From assembly GCA_041753515.1 (NCBI GenBank), contig JBGSUE010000032.1:1-62877 (forward strand): a DNA stretch of 62,877 nt, read 5' to 3'. The position numbers and the translations under genes were made by a program. Positions within the stretch are counted from its first letter, which is position 1. Every line of letters begins with the position of its first letter. Source of the stretch: JBGSUE01 sp041753515 (GTDB lineage Bacteria; Patescibacteriota; Microgenomatia; UBA10105; UBA927). Shown piece by piece: positions 8,077-16,915 of this stretch. The notes under the pieces were generated by a model. The model saw only the letters and a list, made by a program, of their open reading frames with translations, was not told the origin of the DNA and did not search any database.

Positions 8077-9471
8077 ATGCCTGCCAATAAGCAACCAGTG
8101 TATACCGGAATCGGGAACGCCCAGCCGGCTCTGAGCGAAGAACTTTTCAAAGCGACGGAAGCCATTTACAGACAGAATTTTGAACTTTCCGTAAAAAACA
8201 GGACCCTGCGGGTATTGAGGTCTTTGTATACAGTATCGCTTAAGGATGAAAATATTGCGGAAACTGCTCAGCATATTACGGATATCCTATGCGATGAGAT
8301 GTCTTATCAATTTGCATTACTTTCCGTTGTTCAAACGGAAAATCAAACAGTTGGTGCAGTAGCTATAAATCAGAATAGAGTACTGAAGGAAATATTGAAA
8401 TCACATCATCTGGCTGTGCAGGATACAATTTTTTCCTTAAAGAATCAGGAAGCTGTTATGGTTCAAGTGCTTGCGGCAAACACGCCTCAAACTTTGACTT
8501 CTCTTTTTCCGTTATTCTCTCCGTTTTTACCAGAAAATGCCTGTGTGCAAATAGAACATAGTCTTGATATCCGTACCCTGTTTGTATACCCGCTTGTCTA
8601 TGCAGGAAGACCGTTGGGTGTTCTTGCTATTGGTATCGGTAACGACAGCGAACAATTTTCTGATGTAGAAAAGGAATCAATGGTGCAATTGATTGATGTC
8701 GTGAAAATTACTCTTGAACGTTCAAATCTGCAAAGATCACTTCAGGAAGCTAACAATCGAATGAAGGATCTGGATAAGCTTAAAGATGAATTTGTCACTC
8801 TTGCAAGTCATGAGCTTCGCACCCCCATGACTGCGATCCGGGGATCGCTTTCCACAATTCTTGAGGGGTATGCCGGTGAAATTTCCCCGTCTGTCCGTGA
8901 GTTTCTGGTGGCCGCCTACAATGAAAATGACAGGCTCATTCGTCTTGTGAATAATCTTTTGAATATTTCAAGAATTGAAGCAGGAAGGATCAATTTTGCC
9001 ATGACCAAGGTAGACATATCTGCCGTCATACAGGAAGTGGTGTCAAATCTTGATAGTGCCGCAAAAGAGAAAAATTTGACTTTGATATATGATAAAAAAT
9101 CGGATGTTGGGCACGTGAGGGCTGACTGCGACAAAGTGAAGGAAGTGCTGATAAATATTGTAGGAAATGCGGTGAAGTTTACCCATAAAGGAGGAGTGAC
9201 GGTACGGGCTGCAGTTGACGGAAATTTTATTGTTATTTCCATAACCGATACGGGATCCGGCATTTCAAACAGCGACCAGGAACTCTTATTTAAAAAGTTT
9301 TCCCAAGTGCAGGGTAATTATGCAAAGCAATCCGGAGGGACTGGATTGGGCTTATATATCTGCAAAATTATGGTTGAAGGAATGGGAGGGAAGATCTGGC
9401 TGGATTCAACACTCGGAGTCGGCAGTACGTTCCATTTTACCCTACCCATTTTCCATGAAGGTAAGGTATAA
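8077..9471 (+). CDS. Cytoplasmic sensor histidine kinase (GAF-HisKA-HATPase)
   Basis: The 464-residue kinase has no transmembrane segment. An N-terminal helical stretch is followed by a GAF-like sensor domain (about residues 50-215), a coiled linker, a HisKA dimerisation domain with the phospho-His in ASHELRTPMTAI (H245), and an HATPase_c domain. In the latter the N box is INIVGNAVKFTHKG, G1 is DTGSGIS and G2 is GGTGLGLYI. It should sense an intracellular signal and phosphorylate a receiver, most likely the single-domain regulator encoded 21 bp downstream. Placement directly ahead of pilB, pilC and pilM-N suggests control of pilus activity rather than transcription. The ligand of the GAF domain is unknown. 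Confidence 0.92.
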   Translation: MPANKQPVYTGIGNAQPALSEELFKATEAIYRQNFELSVKNRTLRVLRSLYTVSLKDENIAETAQHITDILCDEMSYQFALLSVVQTENQTVGAVAINQNRVLKEILKSHHLAVQDTIFSLKNQEAVMVQVLAANTPQTLTSLFPLFSPFLPENACVQIEHSLDIRTLFVYPLVYAGRPLGVLAIGIGNDSEQFSDVEKESMVQLIDVVKITLERSNLQRSLQEANNRMKDLDKLKDEFVTLASHELRTPMTAIRGSLSTILEGYAGEISPSVREFLVAAYNENDRLIRLVNNLLNISRIEAGRINFAMTKVDISAVIQEVVSNLDSAAKEKNLTLIYDKKSDVGHVRADCDKVKEVLINIVGNAVKFTHKGGVTVRAAVDGNFIVISITDTGSGISNSDQELLFKKFSQVQGNYAKQSGGTGLGLYICKIMVEGMGGKIWLDSTLGVGSTFHFTLPIFHEGKV

Positions 9472-9492
9472 TAAGAAACATCAACTATTCGT

Positions 9493-9879
9493 ATGGCAAA
9501 AATATTGTTTATCGAGGACGATCCTCTCATTGTAAAAATATACTCCACCCGGCTGAAAGCCGATGGTCATGAAGTATTTTCCGCGGAAAATGGGGAAGAA
9601 GGTTTGAACGTCATTGATGAGTGTCATCCCGATGTTGTGGTATTGGATGTCATGATGCCCAAGATGGACGGATTTGCAGTTTTGGAAAGGTTACGATCGC
9701 GGGACGCTTATAAAAATATTCCAATCCTCATGTATTCGAACCTCAATAATGAAGAGGAGATTTCCCGGGCAAAAAAAGCAGGAGTAACCGAATTTATCGT
9801 GAAAGCAAACTTGTCTCCGACGCAGATGGTCGTGAAGATAGAGCAGTATCTGCCGGCACCCGCATCATCCGGCACGTAA
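9493..9879 (+). CDS. Single-domain response regulator (REC only)
   Basis: The 128-residue CheY-like receiver has the acidic pair in FIEDD (E8, D9), phospho-acceptor D52 in LDVMMPKMDG, a Ser at the switch position (MYSN, S82) and K104 in FIVKAN. There is no DNA-binding or enzymatic output domain, so it must act by protein contact. It lies between its likely kinase and pilB (16 bp downstream). Receivers of this kind regulate pilus motors and polarity in other bacteria (PilG, PilH), which is the best guess here, but the partner is an inference. The C-terminal tail APASSGT is disordered. Confidence 0.9.
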   Translation: MAKILFIEDDPLIVKIYSTRLKADGHEVFSAENGEEGLNVIDECHPDVVVLDVMMPKMDGFAVLERLRSRDAYKNIPILMYSNLNNEEEISRAKKAGVTEFIVKANLSPTQMVVKIEQYLPAPASSGT

Positions 9880-9895
9880 AAGTGCGGGAACTCGT

Positions 9896-11572
9896 ATGAT
9901 CACACCTGCCCAATTTCGGGATATTATCCTTAAATCCGGATTTGTATCTCCCCAAGATTTTGACGGTGCAGTTAAGGCTGCAGATGAGCTTGGAAAAGAC
10001 CTTACTGATGTGTTGGTGTCACGCGGTCTTGTCAGTGAAGATGCGCTTGGACAGATTATCGGTGACTTTTATCAGGTTCCGTTCATTAAACTGAGTTCGA
10101 AAGTGATTCCTCTTCATACTCTTGAGATTATTCCGGAAGAGGCAGCAACGACTTTCAGGGTTATACCTGTAGAAACTGACAACGCAACCGTATCAGTCGC
10201 AATGCAGGATCCGGCAGATTTGGAGGCGCGTGAGTTTATTAAAAGAAAAAGCGGAAAAAAGCTGAGGATTCTGTATGCCTCACCAAGCGAAATTTCCTCT
10301 GCGATCGGTCAATACAAAAAAAATATTAAAGACATATTTACACAGATCATTGATGAGAATATCCAGAAATCCACTGAAAATACTGTAAGTGATCGGGAGC
10401 TTGGATCTGATCTACCTGTCATAAAAATTCTTGATACTATTCTTGAATACGCTCAGGCAGAACGTGCAAGCGATATTCATATTGAGGCTTCGGGAGATGC
10501 GTTTCTCGTCAGATTCCGGATAGACGGAGTACTTCATGACATATTAACACTGCCGAAAAATTTGCATCCTTCCATTGTTGCACGCATCAAAATTCTGTCA
10601 CAGCTGAAAATTGATGAACACAGAATTCCGCAGGATGGAAGGTTTAAATTCAAGATTAACGAATCGGATATAGCACTTCGTGTATCCATATTGCCGTCGT
10701 TTTTTGGTGAAAATATCGTTCTTAGGATCCTTTCAGAATCAGCCAGACCACTGTCGTTTGAAGAATTGGGGATAACCGGACATAATCTAGAGATAGTCAA
10801 GGCTAATATTAAAAAACCGCACGGGATGATTCTTGTGACAGGACCAACAGGATCGGGAAAAACTACCACACTGTACAGCGTGCTCAATATTCTCATATCA
10901 ACAGAGGTGAAAATTTGTACGCTTGAGGATCCGGTTGAATATGGCATAAAGCGCGTGAACCAGACACAAGTGAATCCGAAAGCAGGATTAACGTTTGCAG
11001 CAGGTTTAAGATCCTTACTGCGGCATGATCCTGATATTATCATGGTTGGAGAAATCAGGGATGAGGAGACTGCTGAAATGGCTATCCATTCTGCGCTTAC
11101 CGGTCATCTTGTGTTATCGACTCTTCATACCAATGATGCGGCAAGTACCATGCCGCGGTTTTTGGATATGGGAGCAGAAGGTTTTCTTGTAGCTTCAACG
11201 ATCAATCTGGTTATTGCCCAACGCCTCGTACGGAAAATTTGTACGTCCTGTATCGAACCATATACCCTTACGGGAGAAACACTTCATTATGTACAATCGT
11301 TGTTGGGGGAAGAAGGAATAGCAAATACCTTTTACCATGGGCGTGGCTGCGGAGAATGTAATAATAAGGGGTACAAAGGGAGGGTCGGAATATTCGAGAT
11401 TCTTGAAATTAATGAAGAAATCAGACAAAGTATCATACGGCATGCATCGGCTGAGGAAATTACAAAAATTGGTCTCAAAAACGGTATGATACCGCTAGTG
11501 CGTGATGGGGTGAACAAGGCAAGCGGTGGAATTACAACCATTGAAGAAGTTCTTCGTGTCATCAGGGAGTAA
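9896..11572 (+). CDS. pilB: Type IV pilus assembly ATPase PilB (GspE family)
   Basis: This 558-residue cytoplasmic hexameric ATPase drives pilin polymerisation. It has an N-terminal MshEN-like domain (about residues 1-140), a GspE N2 domain and the ATPase core. Visible are Walker A GPTGSGKTTT near residue 315, the Asp box EDPVEY near 343, Walker B DPDIIMVGEIRDEET near 377 and the His box near HTNDAAST. A tetracysteine zinc site (CTSC near 448 and CGEC near 485) is typical of PilB and absent from retraction ATPase PilT. No pilT is present in the window. pilC follows after 2 bp. Confidence 0.94.
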   Translation: MITPAQFRDIILKSGFVSPQDFDGAVKAADELGKDLTDVLVSRGLVSEDALGQIIGDFYQVPFIKLSSKVIPLHTLEIIPEEAATTFRVIPVETDNATVSVAMQDPADLEAREFIKRKSGKKLRILYASPSEISSAIGQYKKNIKDIFTQIIDENIQKSTENTVSDRELGSDLPVIKILDTILEYAQAERASDIHIEASGDAFLVRFRIDGVLHDILTLPKNLHPSIVARIKILSQLKIDEHRIPQDGRFKFKINESDIALRVSILPSFFGENIVLRILSESARPLSFEELGITGHNLEIVKANIKKPHGMILVTGPTGSGKTTTLYSVLNILISTEVKICTLEDPVEYGIKRVNQTQVNPKAGLTFAAGLRSLLRHDPDIIMVGEIRDEETAEMAIHSALTGHLVLSTLHTNDAASTMPRFLDMGAEGFLVASTINLVIAQRLVRKICTSCIEPYTLTGETLHYVQSLLGEEGIANTFYHGRGCGECNNKGYKGRVGIFEILEINEEIRQSIIRHASAEEITKIGLKNGMIPLVRDGVNKASGGITTIEEVLRVIRE

Positions 11573-11574
11573 CC

Positions 11575-12789
11575 ATGCCGACGTTTACCTATAAAGCAAT
11601 CAATAAGGATAAAAAAATAAAAAACGGACAGATGTCTGCAAAGACAAGCAATGAGGTGGCAAATGAACTTGGAAAAAGCGGTTATGCACCTATTTTCATC
11701 AAAGAAAAATCTGAACAACTGCTGATAAAAGGATCCATTCCGACAATTGAAAAAATTACGTTCTGCAGGTATCTCTCAATTATGCTTTCAACAGGCATGT
11801 CCCTGTCTGAAGGAATAGATGTCTTGCGCAGTGAAACGAAAAATCCGCTCATGAACAGAATTCTGTCTGATATGAGTTACAGTCTGGAACAGGGGCAGCA
11901 GCTGTCAACGATTTTCGAGCGGTATCCTGGAATATTCGAATCGTATTTTCTGACACTGACGCGTGCAGGTGAAGTGAGCGGAAAACTCGCGGAAGTATTT
12001 AAATATCTGGAAACGGAACTTCGTGCTGAATACAACCTGAATTCAAAAGTGAAAGGCGCCCTTTTGTATCCGGCAATCGTGTTTACGGCAATGATCGTTA
12101 TCGGTATTATGATGTTTTTCTTTGTCCTTCCCCAGATCGGACGGGTATTTTTGAATCTCAATCTTCCATTACCCGCCCCGACCAAATTTATGTTTTCATT
12201 CAGCATTCAGCTTCAGGGGTATATGGTCCCCATACTCATCGGTATGATTGTTTTTGTTATTGCATTTGCGTTTGCACTAAAGAAACGGTCTGTCAGGGAT
12301 GCGCTGTTTAGACTGATAAAACCGATTCCGGTGATCAATAACCTGATCAGGGAAATTGATCTGGCCCGATTTGCCAGAATTTTTTCAACGCTACTTCGAA
12401 GTGCTGTACCCATAACCGAAGCATTAGAAATCTCCCTCTCGTCCCTTTCGTTGCCTGAGTACAGATCGCTGGCAACAGTCATACCGGATACTATCAAACG
12501 GGGGAAGTCGCTTTCTTCGGCAATGAAGGACACACATGTTTTTCCGTCTCTTATGGTTCAGATGACCGTAGCCGGCGAAAAAACTGGCACACTTGATTCT
12601 ATCTTAGCCGATCTTGCATCGTTTTATGAACAGGAAGTTGAGGAGGCAGTGAAGAGCCTGACACAAATTATCGAACCGGTCCTTATGTTGATTGTTGGTA
12701 TTGCGGTTGGTGCCATGATCCTCTCCATTATCGCCCCGATATACTCCGTAGTGGGTAATTTTCAGCAAGCTGCAGGTGGTCCGAGATAA
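11575..12789 (+). CDS. pilC: Type IV pilus inner-membrane platform protein PilC (GspF family)
   Basis: The 404-residue protein has the duplicated GspF fold. A short N-terminal strand region (FTYKAINKDKKIKNG) precedes two cytoplasmic helical bundles of about 125 residues (starting near FCRYLSIMLSTGMSLSEGID and FARIFSTLLRSAVPITEALE). Each is followed by membrane helices (about residues 165-190, 215-235 and 370-395). It sits in the membrane above PilB and couples ATPase motion to pilin extraction. Length and repeat structure match the family. It is tightly linked to pilB upstream, and pilM-N follows after a 127-bp gap with its own promoter. Confidence 0.93.
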   Translation: MPTFTYKAINKDKKIKNGQMSAKTSNEVANELGKSGYAPIFIKEKSEQLLIKGSIPTIEKITFCRYLSIMLSTGMSLSEGIDVLRSETKNPLMNRILSDMSYSLEQGQQLSTIFERYPGIFESYFLTLTRAGEVSGKLAEVFKYLETELRAEYNLNSKVKGALLYPAIVFTAMIVIGIMMFFFVLPQIGRVFLNLNLPLPAPTKFMFSFSIQLQGYMVPILIGMIVFVIAFAFALKKRSVRDALFRLIKPIPVINNLIREIDLARFARIFSTLLRSAVPITEALEISLSSLSLPEYRSLATVIPDTIKRGKSLSSAMKDTHVFPSLMVQMTVAGEKTGTLDSILADLASFYEQEVEEAVKSLTQIIEPVLMLIVGIAVGAMILSIIAPIYSVVGNFQQAAGGPR

Positions 12790-12861
12790 ATGATACTTTT
12801 CGCTCCAGGATATGAATTTGAATTTTCAGAAATGATGAAATTAGGATTGCAGCAACTTTGA
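12790..12861 (+). CDS. Possible 23-codon small ORF after pilC (uncertain)
   Basis: An ATG directly after the pilC stop opens a 23-codon frame ending TGA at 12861, inside the 127-bp gap before pilM-N. The peptide would be acidic to amphipathic (starts MILFAPGYEFEF). There is no convincing ribosome-binding site beyond coupling to pilC termination. I do not recognise it, and it may be chance. Confidence 0.2.
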   Translation: MILFAPGYEFEFSEMMKLGLQQL

Positions 12862-12892
12862 ACTCATTATGCGTATGTGGCAATGATTCTGA

Positions 12893-12903
12893 TATACTAC
12901 AAT
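12893..12903 (+). promoter_or_regulatory. -10 elements upstream of pilM-N
   Basis: TATACT (12893-12898) overlaps TACAAT (12898-12903). The ATG at 12917 lies 18 or 13 nt downstream, leaving a short leader containing GGA. An internal promoter would allow the pilM-N-O genes to be expressed apart from pilB-C. Confidence 0.45.
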
Positions 12904-12916
12904 AGGATTATTGTTT

Positions 12917-14341
12917 ATGAAATCACTGCCCGATTTACTGCTTCCGAAAAAGAAATATTTTGGACTTTCTATTGAAAGAGCACGCATTACTGCCGTTGAG
13001 CTTGATACAGCCGGCAAGCCGATGCATTCGTATCACCAGTTGCTGCCTGATGATACATTTGAGGATGGAAATCTCAAGAAAAAGGAACAGTTTTTCGAGT
13101 CGGTCAGACACATATATATAAACGGCAAGTTTTCTACACCGTATGTATCCGTGTGTTTCCCTGAGGTGTTTGCGTTTACCCGCGGATGTGCGCTGTCCCG
13201 AACCGAAACTGATGAAATCAGCGATGCGATTACCTGGAGAATTAAAGATCTGTTTCCATTTCCGCAGAATGATATCTATTACGACTGGAAACTCCTGTCG
13301 TCCTCCGAAACGGACCATCAAACGATTGTCGTGGCAATCCAGAAGAAGCTTCTGGATGATTTGGTTGACGTACTGGTCCGGGTCGGTCTGAAGCCGTTGC
13401 GGTTTGAACCTGATGCCTCCGCCCTTGTCCGGCTTCTTCAGACTAAAAATATGCAAAAGGCACTCCTTGTGGAAGTAAACCCGAAAGGGGCATACATCAC
13501 TTTGGTGGACGGGGAAAAGGCAGTGTTTACAACTGTCATTAATAATACGAAGGATGATACTCCTGCGTCATATCTGTCAAATATTGATCAGACAATCCAG
13601 GAGATTACCGGATATTATTCATCAAAAGGCATTTTGGATGCGTCACAGACTCAAGTAGCAGTGACAGGTGACATGGCCTCAGTTGACTGGGTGAACCATT
13701 TAGGTACAATTCTTCATTATCCTACGACACTGCTACCTTCCCCTTTGAAAGACCAGAAATTTAACAAGGCTTTTGTCACTGCATATACTAAGATTGCCCC
13801 GCCCAGCGATTTTCATACAATCAATCTTCTTCCCACGGTGACGCAGCAATTCTATGACTTACAGAGTACTCTTCATCTGTATAGGACAATCATAGTCCGT
13901 ACCGGAATCATCTGTTGTATCGCAACATTTCTTTCTTTTCTATGCTATATAACCGTAACGGTTAAAAACCGCCAGACGGAGAATGAAGTGGCACGCGTCC
14001 GATCAGCTTCTCAACAGGAGATGAATGATACGCAATCACTCCTTTTATTAAATGCCCAGGCAAAGAATATCATACAGCTTGCCCCATTGAGAAAGACCCC
14101 CGCGCGTACCATAGAATCATTTTATTCCCTCTTGGATGAATCAGTTTCCATTTCAGCTTGGGAATATGATGATGCGAGACTATCGTATAAAATATCGGGT
14201 GTCGCAAAAACCAGGGATGCTCTTATAGCATTTAAGCAAAGACTGGAAGCATCTGATAATTTCGCAAATATTTCGCTTCCTTTGGATTCACTTGAATCAC
14301 CGGTAAACAGTATGTTTATGATGACGTTTCAGTTGCAATAG
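12917..14341 (+). CDS. PilM-PilN fusion, type IV pilus alignment complex
   Basis: In this 474-residue protein, residues 1-300 form the actin-like PilM fold: KKKYFGLSIERARITAVEL at the N terminus, PYVSVCFPE, an ALVRLLQ region and KALLVEVNPKGAYITLVDG. Near residue 302 the PilN signature INLLP appears, followed by a membrane helix (about residues 325-350), a coiled-coil stretch and a C-terminal ferredoxin-like domain. In most bacteria PilM is a separate cytoplasmic protein that binds the INLLP peptide at the N terminus of PilN; here both are one chain. pilO follows after 2 bp. The ATG at 12917 is preferred over a TTG two codons upstream. Confidence 0.85.
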   Translation: MKSLPDLLLPKKKYFGLSIERARITAVELDTAGKPMHSYHQLLPDDTFEDGNLKKKEQFFESVRHIYINGKFSTPYVSVCFPEVFAFTRGCALSRTETDEISDAITWRIKDLFPFPQNDIYYDWKLLSSSETDHQTIVVAIQKKLLDDLVDVLVRVGLKPLRFEPDASALVRLLQTKNMQKALLVEVNPKGAYITLVDGEKAVFTTVINNTKDDTPASYLSNIDQTIQEITGYYSSKGILDASQTQVAVTGDMASVDWVNHLGTILHYPTTLLPSPLKDQKFNKAFVTAYTKIAPPSDFHTINLLPTVTQQFYDLQSTLHLYRTIIVRTGIICCIATFLSFLCYITVTVKNRQTENEVARVRSASQQEMNDTQSLLLLNAQAKNIIQLAPLRKTPARTIESFYSLLDESVSISAWEYDDARLSYKISGVAKTRDALIAFKQRLEASDNFANISLPLDSLESPVNSMFMMTFQLQ

Positions 14342-14343
14342 AT

Positions 14344-14895
14344 ATGTCGGTACAAACAAAGCAATCACAAAAGAACTCCAACCCACTATTCATCATGGGA
14401 AGTATCCTTTTCGGAATCGTGTGTATGAATATTCTCTTTATTATCCTTTTCAGGAATGCTGTAAATTCCTATCAGCTTATTCAGAGGGAGATGGAGGTAC
14501 TTAAATCAGATCGGGCGATTACTCAAGCATCAGATGAAATTTTCCGGGAATATACAAATCAGATTTCCATTATTTCTTCAGTATTTCCCAATGAGCAGAC
14601 ATTTCCGCAATTTTTGGCAATTTTCGAACAGAGTGTACAAAAGCACGTTTCTTCATACCAGTATAAATTTACACCGGTGACGATATCAGAAGGGGATAAA
14701 TTATTTTTATTATTTACTCTTTCTATTCAGTCGGATGTAGCATCACTCATCGCTTTTTTTGATGAGCTGGAGAAACTTCCGTATATGACGCACATTACGG
14801 CGATTACGGCAAAATCCCCAGTTGGATTTGCAGGGAACAGCGAATATAGTGTAGGCTTGAAATTATATGTCCAAAACCCATTCATCACCAACTAA
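14344..14895 (+). CDS. Type IV pilus alignment protein PilO-like
   Basis: The 183-residue protein has one N-terminal membrane helix (about residues 15-38), a coiled-coil segment (about 40-75) and a C-terminal ferredoxin-like domain with strands near FTPVTISEGDKLFLLFTLSI, matching the PilO plan. It follows pilM-N by 2 bp, the normal gene order. PilO partners PilN in the membrane and links the motor to the pilus. Sequence identity in this family is low, so the call rests on topology, length and position. The end of the gene overlaps the next small gene by 29 bp. Confidence 0.75.
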   Translation: MSVQTKQSQKNSNPLFIMGSILFGIVCMNILFIILFRNAVNSYQLIQREMEVLKSDRAITQASDEIFREYTNQISIISSVFPNEQTFPQFLAIFEQSVQKHVSSYQYKFTPVTISEGDKLFLLFTLSIQSDVASLIAFFDELEKLPYMTHITAITAKSPVGFAGNSEYSVGLKLYVQNPFITN

Positions 14896-15067
14896 AGAAA
14901 TAGTATTTGCAGTGGTAATGTTTTCAACCGCTCTGATTTTATGTACGGTAAATATCCTAGTGCTTTATCCAGGAATGAGGGATGTGTTTGTGGTGGAAGA
15001 TTCCGCGCAAAATATAGAGCCTATAGATGTTCAATCGGTGAATGAGGCAATGAGGATACTCCAGTGA
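14867..15067 (+). CDS. Small single-pass membrane protein in the pilus cluster
   Basis: A 66-residue protein with a short polar N terminus, one hydrophobic helix (about residues 11-33, IVFAVVMFSTALILCTVNIL) and an acidic tail of about 30 residues. It begins within the end of pilO (29-bp overlap) and is followed by the prepilin promoter. I do not recognise the family. Position suggests an accessory part of the pilus membrane complex, perhaps in the place where PilP would act in diderms, but it has no lipobox or beta domain. Confidence 0.6.
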   Translation: MSKTHSSPTKEIVFAVVMFSTALILCTVNILVLYPGMRDVFVVEDSAQNIEPIDVQSVNEAMRILQ

Positions 15068-15072
15068 ATTAT

Positions 15073-15101
15073 TTGACAAGAGTATATGTGTTTGTTACGC
15101 T
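15073..15101 (+). promoter_or_regulatory. Promoter of the prepilin gene
   Basis: TTGACA (15073-15078), a 17-nt spacer and TACGCT (15096-15101) precede a leader of about 20 nt with a strong Shine-Dalgarno sequence (AAAGGGGGTGA, 15116-15126) before the ATG at 15130. A separate promoter with a good ribosome-binding site fits the need for abundant pilin. Confidence 0.6.
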
Positions 15102-15129
15102 AATTTTACTGTCTGAAAGGGGGTGAAAC

Positions 15130-15564
15130 ATGCTTAATCGTTTTAAAAATTATAAAGGCTTCACGCTTATTGAACTTTTAGTCGTCATCGGTATCATCGG
15201 TATTTTAGCGGCTGTCGTATTGGTGGCCGTCAACCCGGCCCGGCAATTTGCGTCTGCCCGCGATACGCAAAGAAGAGCTGATTTATACGGAATTACGAAT
15301 GCTATTTATCAGTATGCAACGGAGAGTAACGGCAATCTGCCGACTGTGATCACAACATCTCCGACTCATATCGGTACTGCAGGCGGTTTAGTTGACTTGT
15401 CGTCAATACTGGCACCGACGTATATCGCGGCTATTCCAAAAGATCCGTCTACTGGAACAGATGCTGATACACAGTATACGATTCATCGTGACGTAAACGG
15501 ACGGGTTGTGGCAACCGCATCAAGCGAACTTAATCCGGGATCAGCCATTACCGTTATTCGGTAA
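15130..15564 (+). CDS. Type IV prepilin (major or major-like pilin)
   Basis: The 144-residue protein has a class III signal peptide, MLNRFKNYKG followed by FTLIELLVVIGIIGILAAVV. Prepilin peptidase would cut after G10, leaving an N-methylated Phe and the conserved Glu at mature position 5 (E15). The long hydrophobic helix forms the pilus core. The remaining 100 residues form a small globular head with no cysteine pair (D-loop residues DPSTGTDADTQYT). It has its own promoter, strong ribosome-binding site and downstream terminator, so it is probably the most abundant product of the cluster. No prepilin peptidase gene is in the window. Confidence 0.9.
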   Translation: MLNRFKNYKGFTLIELLVVIGIIGILAAVVLVAVNPARQFASARDTQRRADLYGITNAIYQYATESNGNLPTVITTSPTHIGTAGGLVDLSSILAPTYIAAIPKDPSTGTDADTQYTIHRDVNGRVVATASSELNPGSAITVIR

Positions 15565-15607
15565 CCGGATTTGTTTATTTGTACGTTAGTAACGTGCTTA
15601 CATAAAA

Positions 15608-15640
15608 AACAAACCCTCTTTCATGAGGGTTTGTTTTGGG
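15608..15640 (+). terminator. Rho-independent terminator after the prepilin gene
   Basis: AACAAACCCTC (15608-15618) and GAGGGTTTGTT (15625-15635) form a perfect 11-bp stem with a 6-nt loop, followed by TT. The A-rich 5' flank makes it usable in both directions. Confidence 0.8.
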
Positions 15641-15662
15641 GTAAAGTAGAGACAGTGCAAAT

Positions 15663-16424
15663 ATGAAACATATTAACCAGAAACAGGTACTTCCGATTGC
15701 AGTATTTTTCTTTGCTGTTATTGCCGTGAGCATTTTTATTATTATTCGGATAGGATCGGCGTATTCGAGAGGTCTTGAGGAATTTAGAGAATTACAGGTT
15801 GGAGATCCTGTAACCCATACGGTAAAAGAGGATATAAAAAGAATAATCATAAAAAAAAGCGATTCTGCCGGATGTTATGAATTGCGACCGGACGGGACAA
15901 TACGGACATATGCTGAGTGTGATGATGCGGTTCCTGAACCGGAATCGCTTGTGGATGCCGTACGTCTGACCGATGCAAAGTATGCTCTGGCTCTTTTTAA
16001 GAAAATTTCTGAAACTCCATTGGAAAATTTCCAGTCGGTAGTTGTCTGCAATACTTATTGGGTGACGGTGTATTTAGGATCATCAGTGAAAACAGTTTGT
16101 CTTGAATATTCAACTTCAGATGATATTGCCCAGTCGGTTGTTTCGGAAATCATTGATATAATAGAAAATGTCATTGAGGATATTCCGCAACCTTCATCTA
16201 CACCAGTACCTCCTTCCCCAACACCGCTTATTCAGGTTACGAATACCCCGTCGCCGTCTCCAACATGGGTACCCGGTACAACGCCGACCACGTCACCGTC
16301 GCCGTGGCCGACCAACGAACCGGATAAGCCCTTCACCTGCGATTTTTACGATACGGCAGGCGGCAGGAAACCCTACACCGTCTCCGGCGTCATCTGTTCA
16401 ACAACCCCCATGGTGGGACAGTGA
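15663..16424 (+). CDS. Membrane-anchored extracellular protein with Pro/Thr-rich linker, unknown function
   Basis: The 253-residue protein has an N-terminal membrane anchor (about residues 10-30, IAVFFFAVIAVSIFIIIRIG). An alpha/beta domain with two cysteine-containing motifs follows (CYELRPDGTIRTYAEC and VVVCNTYWVTVYLG, about 75-160), then a Pro/Thr/Ser-rich linker (about 175-225) and a short terminal motif FTCDFYDTAGGRKPYTVSGV ending in a Cys. The linker is like those of other surface proteins in this window. I do not recognise the domains. Location after the pilin terminator and before a membrane protein suggests a role at the cell surface, not necessarily in pili. Confidence 0.6.
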   Translation: MKHINQKQVLPIAVFFFAVIAVSIFIIIRIGSAYSRGLEEFRELQVGDPVTHTVKEDIKRIIIKKSDSAGCYELRPDGTIRTYAECDDAVPEPESLVDAVRLTDAKYALALFKKISETPLENFQSVVVCNTYWVTVYLGSSVKTVCLEYSTSDDIAQSVVSEIIDIIENVIEDIPQPSSTPVPPSPTPLIQVTNTPSPSPTWVPGTTPTTSPSPWPTNEPDKPFTCDFYDTAGGRKPYTVSGVICSTTPMVGQ

Positions 16425-16439
16425 ATTAGATATATATAT

Positions 16440-16874
16440 ATGGCATTATTAACTGACTTCGTTTCGATATATTTCATTTGGGCTGTTCTGCGGATTCTCT
16501 GGTATTATTTTACGAGCGGTGAATTTGGCATTGAAAAAATTTATCACAGTATTCTTCTTGGTGCAGTGGTATGCGTTTATACATATCTCGTTGGTACATA
16601 TATATTTCCGACGTATTTTATGGCTGTAGAATCTCTTATGGGAATCCGCGGTGCACCTATTCAGTTTCTAAAAATGTTTAATAATTTTTCACCTTTTATT
16701 GTTGATATGACGACAGATTTAGCCTTAAAATATTTCAAGCCACCATCTGACTATACCGGAAAATTCGAAGAACGGCTCATGTTGCGGTTACCCACATATG
16801 CGATGATCGCTATGCTGTATTTAATCATTATTTCGTTTATTATCATATTATTTATTCCAACAACGTATTATTAA
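16440..16874 (+). CDS. Multi-pass membrane protein of unknown function
   Basis: The 144-residue protein has three or four hydrophobic segments: about residues 5-22, 38-58, a weaker one near 60-75, and 118-140 (YAMIAMLYLIIISFIIILFI). An amphipathic region with FNNFSPFIVDM lies between them. It follows the anchored protein gene by 15 bp and is probably co-transcribed. No family is recognised. The gene is followed by the nested inverted-repeat element at 16916-17149. Confidence 0.55.
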   Translation: MALLTDFVSIYFIWAVLRILWYYFTSGEFGIEKIYHSILLGAVVCVYTYLVGTYIFPTYFMAVESLMGIRGAPIQFLKMFNNFSPFIVDMTTDLALKYFKPPSDYTGKFEERLMLRLPTYAMIAMLYLIIISFIIILFIPTTYY

Positions 16875-16915
16875 CAGTATTTGGATAATACCCCTTTGTG
16901 TGAAGTTGATATCAC

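Noticed and set aside
9859..9890. Terminator between the receiver gene and pilB
   Set aside because: CCCGCA and TGCGGG can pair, but the loop is long and no T tract follows; the genes are 16 bp apart and probably co-transcribed.
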